24,623 bases of DNA from Belnapia sp. GTDB taxonomy: Bacteria; Pseudomonadota; Alphaproteobacteria; Acetobacterales; Acetobacteraceae. Location of the stretch: positions 1 to 24,623 of the forward strand of contig JAQGIA010000140.1 in NCBI GenBank assembly GCA_028291445.1, in the 5' to 3' direction. Position 1 is the first letter of the stretch, and the number at the start of each line of letters is the position of its first letter. The notes beneath the pieces were generated by a model. The model did not search any database and had not been told where the DNA came from. It saw only the letters and a program-made list of their open reading frames with translations. Below are positions 8,729 through 15,507 of the stretch, piece after piece. The position numbers and the translations under genes were made by a program.

Positions 8729-9904
8729 ATGGGTATCCCGCTGCGGCAGCAGATCAAGGTCGGCGCCTATGTGGTCAAGCAGCACTTGGCCGGGCGCAAG
8801 CGCTACCCGCTGGTGCTGATGCTGGAGCCGCTGTTCAAGTGCAACCTGGCCTGCTCCGGCTGCGGCAAGATCGACTATCCGGACCCGATCCTGAACAAGC
8901 GCCTCTCGGTCGAGGAATGCCTGGACGCGGTCGACCAGACCGGCGTGCCGGTGGTCGCCATCGCCGGCGGCGAGCCGCTGTTGCACAAGGAAATGCCGCA
9001 GATCGTCGAAGGCATCCTCGCCAAGGGCAAGGTGGTCATCCTCTGCACCAACGCCCTGCTGCTGGAAAAGCGGATCGAGCAGTACAAGCCGCACCCCAAT
9101 TTCACCTGGGACATCCATCTGGATGGCGACAAGGAGCACCATGACTGGGCGGTGAGCCAGGAAGGCGTCTATGTGCGCGCCGTCGCGGCGCTGAAGGATG
9201 CCAAGGCCCGCGGCTTCCGCGTCGCCATCAATGCCACGCTGTTCGACAATGCCCAGCCCGAGCGCATGGCGAAGTTCTTCGACGACGTCACCGCCATGGG
9301 GGTGGATGCCATCATGGTCTCCCCCGGCTATGCCTATGAGCGGGCGCCCGACCAGCAGCACTTCCTCAACCGCAAGAAGACCAAGGAGCTGTTCCGCGGC
9401 ATCTTTTCCCGCGGCAAGGGCAAGGGCTGGAAGATTGGTAATTCGCCGCTGTTCGTGGACTTCCTGGCGGGCAACCAAACCTATCACTGCACGCCCTGGG
9501 GCAACCCGACACGCAACATCTTCGGCTGGCAGCGGCCCTGCTATCTGCTGGGCGAGGGCTATGCCAAGACCTTCGCCGAGCTGATGGACAGCACCGAATG
9601 GGACAAGTACGGCGTCGGCAATTACGAGAAATGCGCCGACTGCATGGTGCATTCCGGGTTCGAGGCCACTGCGGTGATCGACAGCGTCAAGCATCCCTGG
9701 AAAGCCATCGCCCGGCAGATGACCGGCCCGAAGACCACCGGCGAGATGGCGCCCGAGATCGACCTCTCGAAGCAGCGGAAGGCCGATTTCGTCTTCAGCC
9801 GGCATGTCGAGCAGACCCTGGCCGAGATCGCGCATGAGCCGCCCCAGGGGAAGAAGTCCCGCGGCGCGAAGCACGGCGGCACCCCGGCCGTGGCCGCGGA
9901 ATGA
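8729..9904 (+). CDS. hpnH: Adenosyl-hopene transferase HpnH (radical SAM)
   Basis: HpnH joins the 5'-deoxyadenosyl group of SAM to diploptene, giving adenosylhopane, the first step towards C35 hopanoids. The 391-residue protein has the radical SAM motif CNLACSGC (Cys38, Cys42, Cys45) after the HpnH-typical start MGIPLRQQIKVG and PLVLMLEPLFK. AIAGGEPLLH and DIHLDGDKEHHD follow, and a C-terminal domain carries the conserved YEKCADCMVHSGFEA. The start at 8729 has GAGGAG nine bases upstream, overlapping the ispH stop region, so the two genes are coupled. The C-terminal tail (GKKSRGAKHGG) is low-complexity. Gene and family are unambiguous; partner genes such as hpnG and shc are not in the window. 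Confidence 0.97.
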   Translation: MGIPLRQQIKVGAYVVKQHLAGRKRYPLVLMLEPLFKCNLACSGCGKIDYPDPILNKRLSVEECLDAVDQTGVPVVAIAGGEPLLHKEMPQIVEGILAKGKVVILCTNALLLEKRIEQYKPHPNFTWDIHLDGDKEHHDWAVSQEGVYVRAVAALKDAKARGFRVAINATLFDNAQPERMAKFFDDVTAMGVDAIMVSPGYAYERAPDQQHFLNRKKTKELFRGIFSRGKGKGWKIGNSPLFVDFLAGNQTYHCTPWGNPTRNIFGWQRPCYLLGEGYAKTFAELMDSTEWDKYGVGNYEKCADCMVHSGFEATAVIDSVKHPWKAIARQMTGPKTTGEMAPEIDLSKQRKADFVFSRHVEQTLAEIAHEPPQGKKSRGAKHGGTPAVAAE

Positions 9905-9925
9905 CGCGGGTGGAATGACGGGGGT
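9898..9925 (+). repeat. Imperfect 14-base tandem repeat across hpnH stop
   Basis: GGAATGACGCGGGT (9898-9911) is followed directly by GGAATGACGGGGGT (9912-9925), one mismatch. The first copy contains the hpnH TGA stop; the second carries another TGA. It is a small local duplication without a visible function. Confidence 0.6.
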
Positions 9926-9998
9926 GGGTTGCATCCTCGCCTAAAGCCGACCACGTTAGTACGGATATCTCACCAGCCGGCTTGGCAGGACCCTACCC

Positions 9999-10559
9999 AT
10001 GTTCATCGAAACCGAAGGCACCCCCAACCCCGCCACGCTGAAGTTCCTCCCGGGCCGGGAGGTCATGGGCGACCGCGGCACCGCCGACTTCGCCTCTGCC
10101 GAGGTGGCGGGCCGCAGCCCGCTGGCGGCGCGGATCTTCGCCCTCGGCGGCGTGGCCCGGGTCTTCCTGGGCGGTGATTTCATCACCGTGACCCAGACCG
10201 ACGACGCTGAATGGTTCTCGCTGCGGCCGCAGGTGCTCGGCGCGATCATGGATCATTTCATGGCCGACCTGCCCGTGCTGGACAGCGACGCCGATGCCGA
10301 GGCGGAGGAATACGACCCCGCGGACAGCGAGATCGTGGAGCAGATCAAGGAACTGCTGGACACCCGGGTTCGCCCGGCGGTTGCCGGAGATGGCGGCGAC
10401 ATCGTGTTTCGCGGCTTCCGCGACGGCGTGGTGAAGCTGCATCTGCAGGGCGCCTGCTCGGGCTGCCCCTCGTCCCGCGCCACCCTCAAGCATGGCGTCG
10501 AAAACATGCTGCGGCATTACGTGCCCGAGGTTACGGCGGTGGAGCAGGTCGACGCCTGA
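9999..10559 (+). CDS. NifU/Nfu-family Fe-S cluster carrier
   Basis: Nfu proteins carry and deliver [4Fe-4S] clusters to target enzymes. This 186-residue protein has an N-terminal Nfu-N domain (MFIETEGTPNPATLKFLPG to about residue 90), an acidic linker (DSDADAEAEEYDPAD), and a C-terminal NifU-like domain from about 112 with GDGGDIVF and the cluster-binding CSGC (Cys153, Cys156). This is the usual alphaproteobacterial and mitochondrial NFU1 layout. The start at 9999 has AGGA eight bases upstream. It sits 94 bases after hpnH with a small tandem repeat between them, and is probably a separate unit. It may serve Fe-S enzymes generally, including its neighbours IspH and HpnH, but no specific link can be read. 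Confidence 0.93.
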   Translation: MFIETEGTPNPATLKFLPGREVMGDRGTADFASAEVAGRSPLAARIFALGGVARVFLGGDFITVTQTDDAEWFSLRPQVLGAIMDHFMADLPVLDSDADAEAEEYDPADSEIVEQIKELLDTRVRPAVAGDGGDIVFRGFRDGVVKLHLQGACSGCPSSRATLKHGVENMLRHYVPEVTAVEQVDA

Positions 10560-10568
10560 GCCCATCCT

Positions 10569-10595
10569 GTCACCATCACCGCCGGTGATGGTGAC
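10569..10595. repeat. 27-base perfect inverted repeat after nfu
   Basis: Arms GTCACCATCACCG and CGGTGATGGTGAC are 13 bases each around a single central base, starting nine bases after the nfu-type gene's stop. It would form a very stable hairpin (12 bp with a GCC loop), but no T-run follows. It is either a hairpin stabilising or ending the mRNA, or an operator for the RutE-like gene 72 bases further on. Confidence 0.6.
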
Positions 10596-10667
10596 GATAC
10601 CGGCATGGCATTGGCCCCAAGGGCCGGCGGCGCGCTATCGGTGGCCGAACGCAGAACGGAGCCACCG

Positions 10668-11252
10668 ATGAATCTCGAATCCGCCGCCCTCGACCAGTTG
10701 TTCCGCAGCGCCCGGAGCCACAATGCCTGGCAGGACCGCCCGGTGCCGGATACCAAGCTGCAGGAGCTTTACGACCTGCTGAAGTACGGCCCGACCAGCG
10801 CCAACAGCTCCCCGGCCCGCTTTGTCTTCGTCCGCACGGCCGAGGGCAAGGCCAAGCTGAAGGGCGCATTGTCCGAGGGCAACATCGCCAAGACGATGAC
10901 CGCCCCCGTTACCGTCATCGTGGCCCATGATACGCGTTTCTATGACGAGCTGCCCAAGCTGTTCCCGCATGCCGATGCGCGCTCGTGGTTCGCCGGCAAC
11001 GATGCCCTGGCCGAGGTGACCGCCTTCCGCAACGGCACCTTGCAGGGCGCCTACCTGATCCTGGCGGCCCGCGCGGTCGGGCTGGACACCGGCGCCATGA
11101 GCGGCTTCGACAATGCCAAGGTGGACGAGGCCTTCTTCGCCGGCACCGGCTGGAAGTCCAACTTCCTGGTCAACCTCGGTTATGGCGATGACAGCGGCCT
11201 GTTCCCGCGCAGTCCGCGGCTGAGCTTCGACGAGGCGGCCCGCCTAGAATAG
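10668..11252 (+). CDS. RutE-like malonic semialdehyde reductase / nitroreductase family protein
   Basis: A 194-residue, FMN-dependent nitroreductase-fold protein. It closely resembles the RutE/HadB group, which reduces malonic semialdehyde to 3-hydroxypropionate in pyrimidine breakdown. Recognisable features are the FMN-site segment [16 protein letters not shown] at about 41-56 and [27 protein letters not shown] in the second half, and the length is typical (E. coli RutE has 196). The start at 10668 ([21 protein letters not shown]) has ACGGAG about five bases upstream; earlier in-frame codons lie in the intergenic region. No other rut genes are nearby, so the exact substrate is uncertain and a general quinone or nitro reductase role is possible. 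It is convergent with the response regulator, 24 bases apart, with no convincing terminator. Confidence 0.85.
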   Translation: MNLESAALDQLFRSARSHNAWQDRPVPDTKLQELYDLLKYGPTSANSSPARFVFVRTAEGKAKLKGALSEGNIAKTMTAPVTVIVAHDTRFYDELPKLFPHADARSWFAGNDALAEVTAFRNGTLQGAYLILAARAVGLDTGAMSGFDNAKVDEAFFAGTGWKSNFLVNLGYGDDSGLFPRSPRLSFDEAARLE

Positions 11253-11276
11253 CCTGGCCCACTGGCCCCGGTTTTA

Positions 11277-11996
11277 TTAACCCTGGCCGTCGGTGCCGGC
11301 TGCCGGATTCAGCCGGTAGCCGCCTCCTTCGGTCAGCAGCAGCCGCGCATTGGTCGGGTCCGGCTCGATCTTCTGCCGCAGCCGGTAGATGTGGGTCTCG
11401 AGCGTATGGGTGGTGACGGCGCTGTTGTAGCCCCAGACCTCGTTCAGCAGGATCTGCCGGCCCACCGGCCGGCTACCGGCGCGATAGAGATACTTGAGGA
11501 TGGCGCATTCCTTCTCGGTCAACCGGATCTTGCGGTTGCGTGCCGGCTCCAGCAGCAGCTTGGCCGCAGGGCGGAAGCTGTAGGGCCCGATGGGGAAGAC
11601 GGCATCCTCGGAATTATCATAGACCCGGAGCTGCGCGCGCAGCCGGGCCAGCAATTCGTTGAGGCGAAAGGGCTTGGCGATGTAGTCGTTGGCGCCGGCA
11701 TCCAGGCCGCGCACCACATCCTGCTCCGCATCCGCGCCGGTCAACATGATGATGGGGATCTTCAGCCCTTGCCGGCGCAGCCGGGTGCACAGCTCCCGTC
11801 CATCCCCGTCGGGCAGGCCGATATCCAACAGGACGGCGTCGAAGCGCGCGGATGCGTCGGTCAGCATCCGCTCGGCGTCCATGGCGGTCGCAGCTTCGGC
11901 CGGCGCGAATTCGCCATCCAGGGACAGCTGTTCCGCCAGGGTTGCCCGCAAAGCAACGTCATCATCCACGATCAACAATGGGCGTGGGCCAGCCAT
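11277..11996 (-). CDS. OmpR/PhoB-type response regulator (orphan)
   Basis: A two-component response regulator of 239 residues. The receiver domain (about 5-122) has the acidic pocket DDD at 11-13, phospho-acceptor Asp58 (LLDIGLPDGDG), Thr86 (MLTGAD) and Lys108 (AKPFR). A winged-helix DNA-binding domain follows at about 135-230 (RLTEKECAILKYLYRAG, then EVWGYNSAVTTHTLETHIYRLRQKIE). AGGGAGA lies four bases before the ATG. No histidine kinase gene is adjacent, so the cognate kinase is encoded elsewhere. It diverges from ribA across about 200 bases. The conserved TTHTLETHIYRLRQK helix is common in an alphaproteobacterial subgroup, but I cannot assign the regulon. Confidence 0.93.
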   Translation of the reverse strand: MAGPRPLLIVDDDVALRATLAEQLSLDGEFAPAEAATAMDAERMLTDASARFDAVLLDIGLPDGDGRELCTRLRRQGLKIPIIMLTGADAEQDVVRGLDAGANDYIAKPFRLNELLARLRAQLRVYDNSEDAVFPIGPYSFRPAAKLLLEPARNRKIRLTEKECAILKYLYRAGSRPVGRQILLNEVWGYNSAVTTHTLETHIYRLRQKIEPDPTNARLLLTEGGGYRLNPAAGTDGQG

Positions 11997-12200
11997 GCCA
12001 TCTCCCTAAGGGTCGACTTTTTACCCTGCTAGCATTAGCCGGTCTCGATGGCGACGCTATGGCAGACCTGTCAAGCTATACCGCGGCCGGCCGGATCGCG
12101 CGGCGGCCGGATCAATATTTCGCTGCCCACCCTGTCAGGCGCCGTTCCCGCGCCACATTCACAGCGCGCCATGCGGCGAGGTTGGATACTGACTGATCAC
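11997..12200. promoter_or_regulatory. Divergent intergenic region, response regulator / ribA
   Basis: About 204 bases with no supported gene. GGCCGGATC occurs twice as a short direct repeat near 12088-12115. There is no FMN riboswitch signature before ribA, and I could not place convincing promoter hexamers. An in-frame ATG at 12171 could start a slightly longer RibA, but neither it nor 12201 has a good ribosome-binding site. Confidence 0.3.
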
Positions 12201-13367
12201 ATGCCCTTTTCAATCGCTCCTGGTCCGCAGGTCGATGCCGTCTCCGATTTGCCGGACGCTGCCACCCTTAGCCTGCGCGCGGTCCATCGCGCCGCCTCGG
12301 ATTTGCGCCGCGGCACGCCCGTGCTGTTGCAGGATGGGGACCATGCGCTGATCCTCGCCGCGGCGGAGACGGTTGGCGCTGCCGGCCTGGCTGGCATCGC
12401 CAGGCTTGCCAAGGGGCCGGCGATCCTGTTGCTGGCGCCGAGCCGTGCCCTGGTGGTCGCACCCAACCCCCTGCTGCGCCCGGTGCCGCTGGTGGAAGAT
12501 GCGGCCGTGGCGCTGCGCCTGCCGCCCAGCCTGCTCGATCCGGCCCAGTTGCGCAGCCTTGCCGATCCCACGGCGGAGCGCTTGCCGGAAGGCACCCGCC
12601 ATGAACGCGTCTCCGCCCCTCCGTTGGCTGCCGCCGCGCTGGCCCTGGCCAAGCTCGGGCGCCTGCTGCCGGCGGTGATCGCGGCGCCGCATGCGCTGAT
12701 GGCCCGGGAGGGCCTGCTATCCATCGATGCCGCCGATATCCTCGCCTATCCCATGGAGATCGCCACCAGCCTGCGCCGGGTCGCCGAGGCAGCGGTGCCG
12801 CTCGAGGGCGCGCCGGACAGCCGCATCGTCGCCTTTCGCGCTGCCGATGGCGGAATCGAGCACCTGGCCATCCTGGTCGGCCGGCCGGAGGAACTGGCCG
12901 CCAAAGGCGGCGCGCCGCTGACCCGGCTGCATTCCGAATGCTTCACCGGCGACCTGCTGGGCTCGCTCCGCTGCGATTGTGGGCCGCAGCTGCGCGGCGC
13001 CATCCACCGCATGGGGGAGGCTGGCGCCGGCGTGCTGATCTATCTGGCGCAGGAAGGCCGCGGCATCGGGCTGGTGAACAAGCTCCGGGCCTATACGCTG
13101 CAAGATTCCGGGCTGGACACGCTGGATGCCAATCGGGCGCTCGGCTGGGGCGCCGATGAACGCAACTTCATGGTGGCCGCCACCATGCTGGAGCAGCTCG
13201 GCATTCCGCGCGTCCGGCTGCTGACCAATAATCCGGACAAGCTGGCTGCCCTGGCCGCCTGCGGCATCGCCGTGGAAGGGCGGGAACAGCATTCCTTCGC
13301 CCCAAACGGGGTGAACGACCACTATCTGGAAACCAAGGCCCGGCGGTTCGGCCACCTGCTCGCGTGA
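12201..13367 (+). CDS. ribA: GTP cyclohydrolase II with degenerate DHBP-synthase-like N-domain
   Basis: RibA opens GTP in the first committed step of riboflavin synthesis. The C-terminal half (about 205-388) is a complete GTP cyclohydrolase II: RLHSECFTGDLLGSLRCDCGPQL with Zn ligands Cys247, Cys258 and Cys260, YLAQEGRGIGLVNKLRAY at about 281-298, and LTNNPDKLAAL at about 341-351. The N-terminal half (about 22-200) aligns by eye with the RibB (DHBP synthase) fold: AVHRAASDLRRGTPVLLQDGD, then AAETVGAAGLAGIARLAKGP and LAPSRA. The acidic DDEDRENEGD active-site motif is replaced by QDGDHALI, so it should lack DHBP synthase activity. The start at 12201 (MPFSIAPGP) has no clear Shine-Dalgarno. The stop overlaps the next gene. 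Confidence 0.92.
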   Translation: MPFSIAPGPQVDAVSDLPDAATLSLRAVHRAASDLRRGTPVLLQDGDHALILAAAETVGAAGLAGIARLAKGPAILLLAPSRALVVAPNPLLRPVPLVEDAAVALRLPPSLLDPAQLRSLADPTAERLPEGTRHERVSAPPLAAAALALAKLGRLLPAVIAAPHALMAREGLLSIDAADILAYPMEIATSLRRVAEAAVPLEGAPDSRIVAFRAADGGIEHLAILVGRPEELAAKGGAPLTRLHSECFTGDLLGSLRCDCGPQLRGAIHRMGEAGAGVLIYLAQEGRGIGLVNKLRAYTLQDSGLDTLDANRALGWGADERNFMVAATMLEQLGIPRVRLLTNNPDKLAALAACGIAVEGREQHSFAPNGVNDHYLETKARRFGHLLA

Positions 13368-13891
13368 TGGCAATGGACCCTGCTCTCGGCCATGCGCTGG
13401 TGCGGCCGGATGGGCTGCTGCGTTTCGCCGGCCAGGTCTGGCGTTGTGCGCTCGGCAAGGGCGGCATCCGCCGGGACAAGCGGGAAGGCGACGGCGCCAC
13501 GCCGGTTGGCCTGCTGCCCCTGCGCCGCGTCTTATACCGTGCGGACCGGGTTGCGCCGCCGGTCTGCCGCACGGCGGTCGAGCCGATCTCGGCCAGCGAT
13601 GGCTGGTGCGACGACCCGGGCCACCGGGATTACAACCGTCACATCATCCTGCCGCATGACGCCGGGCACGAGAGGCTGTGGCGGGAGGATTCGGTCTACG
13701 ACATCATCGGCGTGCTTGGCTGGAACGATGGCCAGGATGGCGAACCCATCGCCCGGGGCCGGGGCAGCGCCATTTTCCTGCATCTGGCACGACCTGACCT
13801 GGCGCCCACGGAAGGCTGCATCGCCCTGCCCGAAGCGGCGCTCAGGGCCGTGCTTTCGGCCGGGCTGACCGCCATCGAGGTCGCCGGATAA
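13367..13891 (+). CDS. L,D-transpeptidase (YkuD family)
   Basis: L,D-transpeptidases make 3-3 peptide crosslinks in peptidoglycan or attach proteins to it, using a catalytic Cys. This 174-residue protein is a short form related to COG3786. The catalytic motif is HLARPDLAPTEGCIAL, with His139 and Cys151 in the H-x(11)-C arrangement. KREGDGATPVGLLPL at about 37-52 and DYNRHIILP at about 88-97 are the other YkuD landmarks. No signal peptide is visible, which is common in this subgroup but leaves its export unexplained. The ATG at 13367 shares one base with the ribA stop (TGATG), so translation is probably coupled; GTG 13364 and ATG 13373 are alternatives. It is convergent with the yggS-type gene across 105 bases, in which I see no strong terminator. 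Confidence 0.88.
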   Translation: MAMDPALGHALVRPDGLLRFAGQVWRCALGKGGIRRDKREGDGATPVGLLPLRRVLYRADRVAPPVCRTAVEPISASDGWCDDPGHRDYNRHIILPHDAGHERLWREDSVYDIIGVLGWNDGQDGEPIARGRGSAIFLHLARPDLAPTEGCIALPEAALRAVLSAGLTAIEVAG

Positions 13892-13996
13892 TTTCCATCT
13901 GGACATGATTTGCCCACGTCCGCCTATGGCCGGTGGCACGCTGCGGCCGAGCGGCCCTGGACCATGCGAGGCGTCGCCCCGCGCCGCTCCTTGGGT

Positions 13997-14671
13997 CTAG
14001 CCGCGAGCCCCGAAGACAGCCGATCCTACCCGCACATGGGTGGCACCGCAGGCGATCGCCGCTTCGAAATCGGCGCTCATGCCCATGCTCAGTACCGGCA
14101 GGGCATGGCGGGCGGCCAGCTCCGCGAGGTGGAGGAAATGCGGCCGCGGATCCTCCTCGGCCGGGGGAATGCACATCAGCCCATGGATGGGCAGGTTCCA
14201 GCTGTCCCGACAGGCCCGCAGGAAATCCTCCGCCTCGGCGCGGGGCACCCCGGCCTTCTGCGGCTCATCCCCGGTATTCACCTGGACCAGCAGCTTGGGT
14301 GCACGACCTTCCTTGACGATCGCCTCGGCGATGGCCGCGGCCAGCTTCGGCCGGTCGAGGCTTTCGATGACATCGGCCAGGCGCACCGCCTCGCGGGCCT
14401 TGTTGGTCTGCAACCCGCCGATGATGTGCAGGCGAAGCGCCGGCCAGTCCGCCCGTAGCTGGGGAAATTTCCCCGCGGCTTCCTGCACCCGGTTTTCCCC
14501 GAAGATGGTTTGGCCGGCAGCCAGGGCGGCGGCCACCGCCTCGACCGGGTTGGTCTTGGAGACGGCGACCAGGGTCACCGCCTCCGCAGGCCGGTTGGCG
14601 CGAAGGGCAGCCTCGGCGATCCTGGCGCGGATACGGGCGAGGTTGACAGGGATGTCGGTGAAATCGGTCAT
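13997..14671 (-). CDS. YggS-family pyridoxal phosphate homeostasis protein
   Basis: A PLP-binding protein (PLPBP/YggS/PROSC family) that keeps free pyridoxal phosphate in balance; it has no known catalytic reaction. The 224 residues form one TIM-barrel domain with the PLP-linking Lys39 in LVAVSKTNPVEAV. FGENRVQEAAGKF, HIIGGLQTNKAREAV, LLVQVNTGDEPQKAGV, IHGLMCIPP and SMGMSADFEAAIACGATHVRVGSAVFG follow, all in family order. The start at 14671 gives MTDFTDIPVNLARIRARI, a normal N-terminus. It diverges from the ThiE/TenI-like gene with only about 24 bases between start codons, so the promoter of each must overlap the other gene's leader or coding region. Confidence 0.95.
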   Translation of the reverse strand: MTDFTDIPVNLARIRARIAEAALRANRPAEAVTLVAVSKTNPVEAVAAALAAGQTIFGENRVQEAAGKFPQLRADWPALRLHIIGGLQTNKAREAVRLADVIESLDRPKLAAAIAEAIVKEGRAPKLLVQVNTGDEPQKAGVPRAEAEDFLRACRDSWNLPIHGLMCIPPAEEDPRPHFLHLAELAARHALPVLSMGMSADFEAAIACGATHVRVGSAVFGARG

Positions 14672-14695
14672 GCGGTGCGAAGGCTAGAGGCGGCG

Positions 14696-15265
14696 GTGCG
14701 GCGGCTCAAGCCGCCCTTTGGAAGCCCGCGGCTCTATCTGTTCAGCGACCCGATCCGCCTGCCTGATCCGCGGGCTGCGATGGAGCGGCTGCCGCCCGGC
14801 GCCGTCGTGGTGGCCCGGAGCTTGGCGCCGGCCATGCTGCGCGATGTGGCGGCCCAGGCCAGGCGCCGGCGGCTGATCCTGCTGGTGGCGGGCGATGGTC
14901 GCCTCGCCTTGCGCTTCGCGGCCGGCCTGCACCTGCCGGATCGGCGGATGGCGACCGGTCTGCTGCCGTTTCTCCTGGCCCGGCACCGCCGCCGGAGCCT
15001 GATGCTGACGGTGGCGGCACATGGCTGGGCCGGGCTGGCACGAGGCCGGCGTCTCCGGGCCGATGCGGTGGTGCTCTCCCCCATATTCGCCACTCTCAGC
15101 CATCCGGGGGCAAAGCCGCTGGGAGCCTCGCGCTGGGCAGCGCTGGCGGCACGCGCCGGGCGCCGGCCCGTGGTTGCATTGGGCGGCATCGGGCCACATA
15201 GCGTGTCCCGCGTGCCACGCCGCGCCGGCGGATTAGCGGCGATCGGCGGCTTGGCCGCGCTGTAA
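14696..15265 (+). CDS. Short thiamine phosphate synthase / TenI-like protein
   Basis: A 189-residue protein of the thiamine monophosphate synthase/TenI TIM-barrel family. The clearest match is the C-terminal part: ADAVVLSPIFATLSHPGAKPLG (about 120-141) and PVVALGGIGPHSVSR (phosphate-binding loop). The N-terminus (LYLFSDPIRLPDPRAAMERLPPGA) is family-like. I do not find the usual residues for binding the pyrimidine diphosphate, so true ThiE activity is doubtful and a TenI-like or unknown role is possible. The start is probably GTG 14696, with AGAGG five bases upstream; GTG 14675 is an alternative that would leave three bases to the divergent yggS-type gene. The protein is unusually Arg-rich, with many RRR runs. 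Confidence 0.7.
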   Translation: MRRLKPPFGSPRLYLFSDPIRLPDPRAAMERLPPGAVVVARSLAPAMLRDVAAQARRRRLILLVAGDGRLALRFAAGLHLPDRRMATGLLPFLLARHRRRSLMLTVAAHGWAGLARGRRLRADAVVLSPIFATLSHPGAKPLGASRWAALAARAGRRPVVALGGIGPHSVSRVPRRAGGLAAIGGLAAL

Positions 15266-15280
15266 CCGGAACCACGCGTT

Positions 15281-15306
15281 ACAATGTGGCCATTGCGCCA
15301 CAGTGT
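15281..15306. repeat. Near-perfect inverted repeat upstream of porin
   Basis: Arms ACAATGTGGC and GCCACAGTGT match at 9 of 10 positions around the loop CATTGC, 16 bases after the ThiE/TenI-like stop. No T-run follows. It could be a weak terminator-type hairpin for the upstream gene or an operator in the 242-base porin leader. An 8-base tandem repeat (GTTGCCCG twice, 15331-15346) follows downstream. Confidence 0.4.
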
Positions 15307-15341
15307 CTCGGGGAAGTCGCGTTGGCGTCAGTTGCCCGGTT

Positions 15342-15371
15342 GCCCGAGTTTATTGCTACGGATCATAGTCC
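15342..15371 (+). promoter_or_regulatory. Possible sigma-70-type promoter for porin gene
   Basis: TTGCCC, an 18-base spacer and CATAGT (4 of 6 matches to each consensus hexamer) make the best promoter candidate in the porin upstream region, in its most AT-rich part. If used, it would give a leader of about 130 bases containing the hairpin and G-quadruplex motif below. This is a by-eye prediction only. Confidence 0.3.
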
Positions 15372-15433
15372 GGTGCGGACCCGGTCATGTCCGGCTGCCG
15401 GCTCAGGTCGGGCCGGATACGGCACCTGTCAAA

Positions 15434-15462
15434 GCAGCCAAGGCTGCGGGGGGGCGGGTGGG
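15434..15462 (+). promoter_or_regulatory. Hairpin plus G-quadruplex motif in porin leader
   Basis: A small hairpin (GCAGCC-AA-GGCTGC, 15434-15447) runs directly into GGGGGGGCGGGTGGG (15448-15462). This supplies four G3 tracts separated by single bases (G, C, T), the loop pattern known to give the most stable quadruplexes. It is on the coding strand, 45 bases before the porin ATG, so it could fold in the mRNA as well as in DNA. Confidence 0.55.
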
Positions 15463-15507
15463 TCAAGGGAATAGTCGGGCGTGCCCGGCGAGTGAGGAGG
15501 TTTTACG

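Noticed and set aside
11253..11276. Terminator between RutE-like gene and response regulator
   Set aside because: Only a four-base-pair GGCC/GGCC stem before a short T-run can be drawn; too weak to call.
11997..12200. FMN riboswitch before ribA
   Set aside because: None of the conserved RFN-element segments are present.
15340..15507. CRISPR or other repeat array in the porin leader
   Set aside because: Only short isolated repeats (8-base tandem, one inverted repeat); no regularly spaced units.
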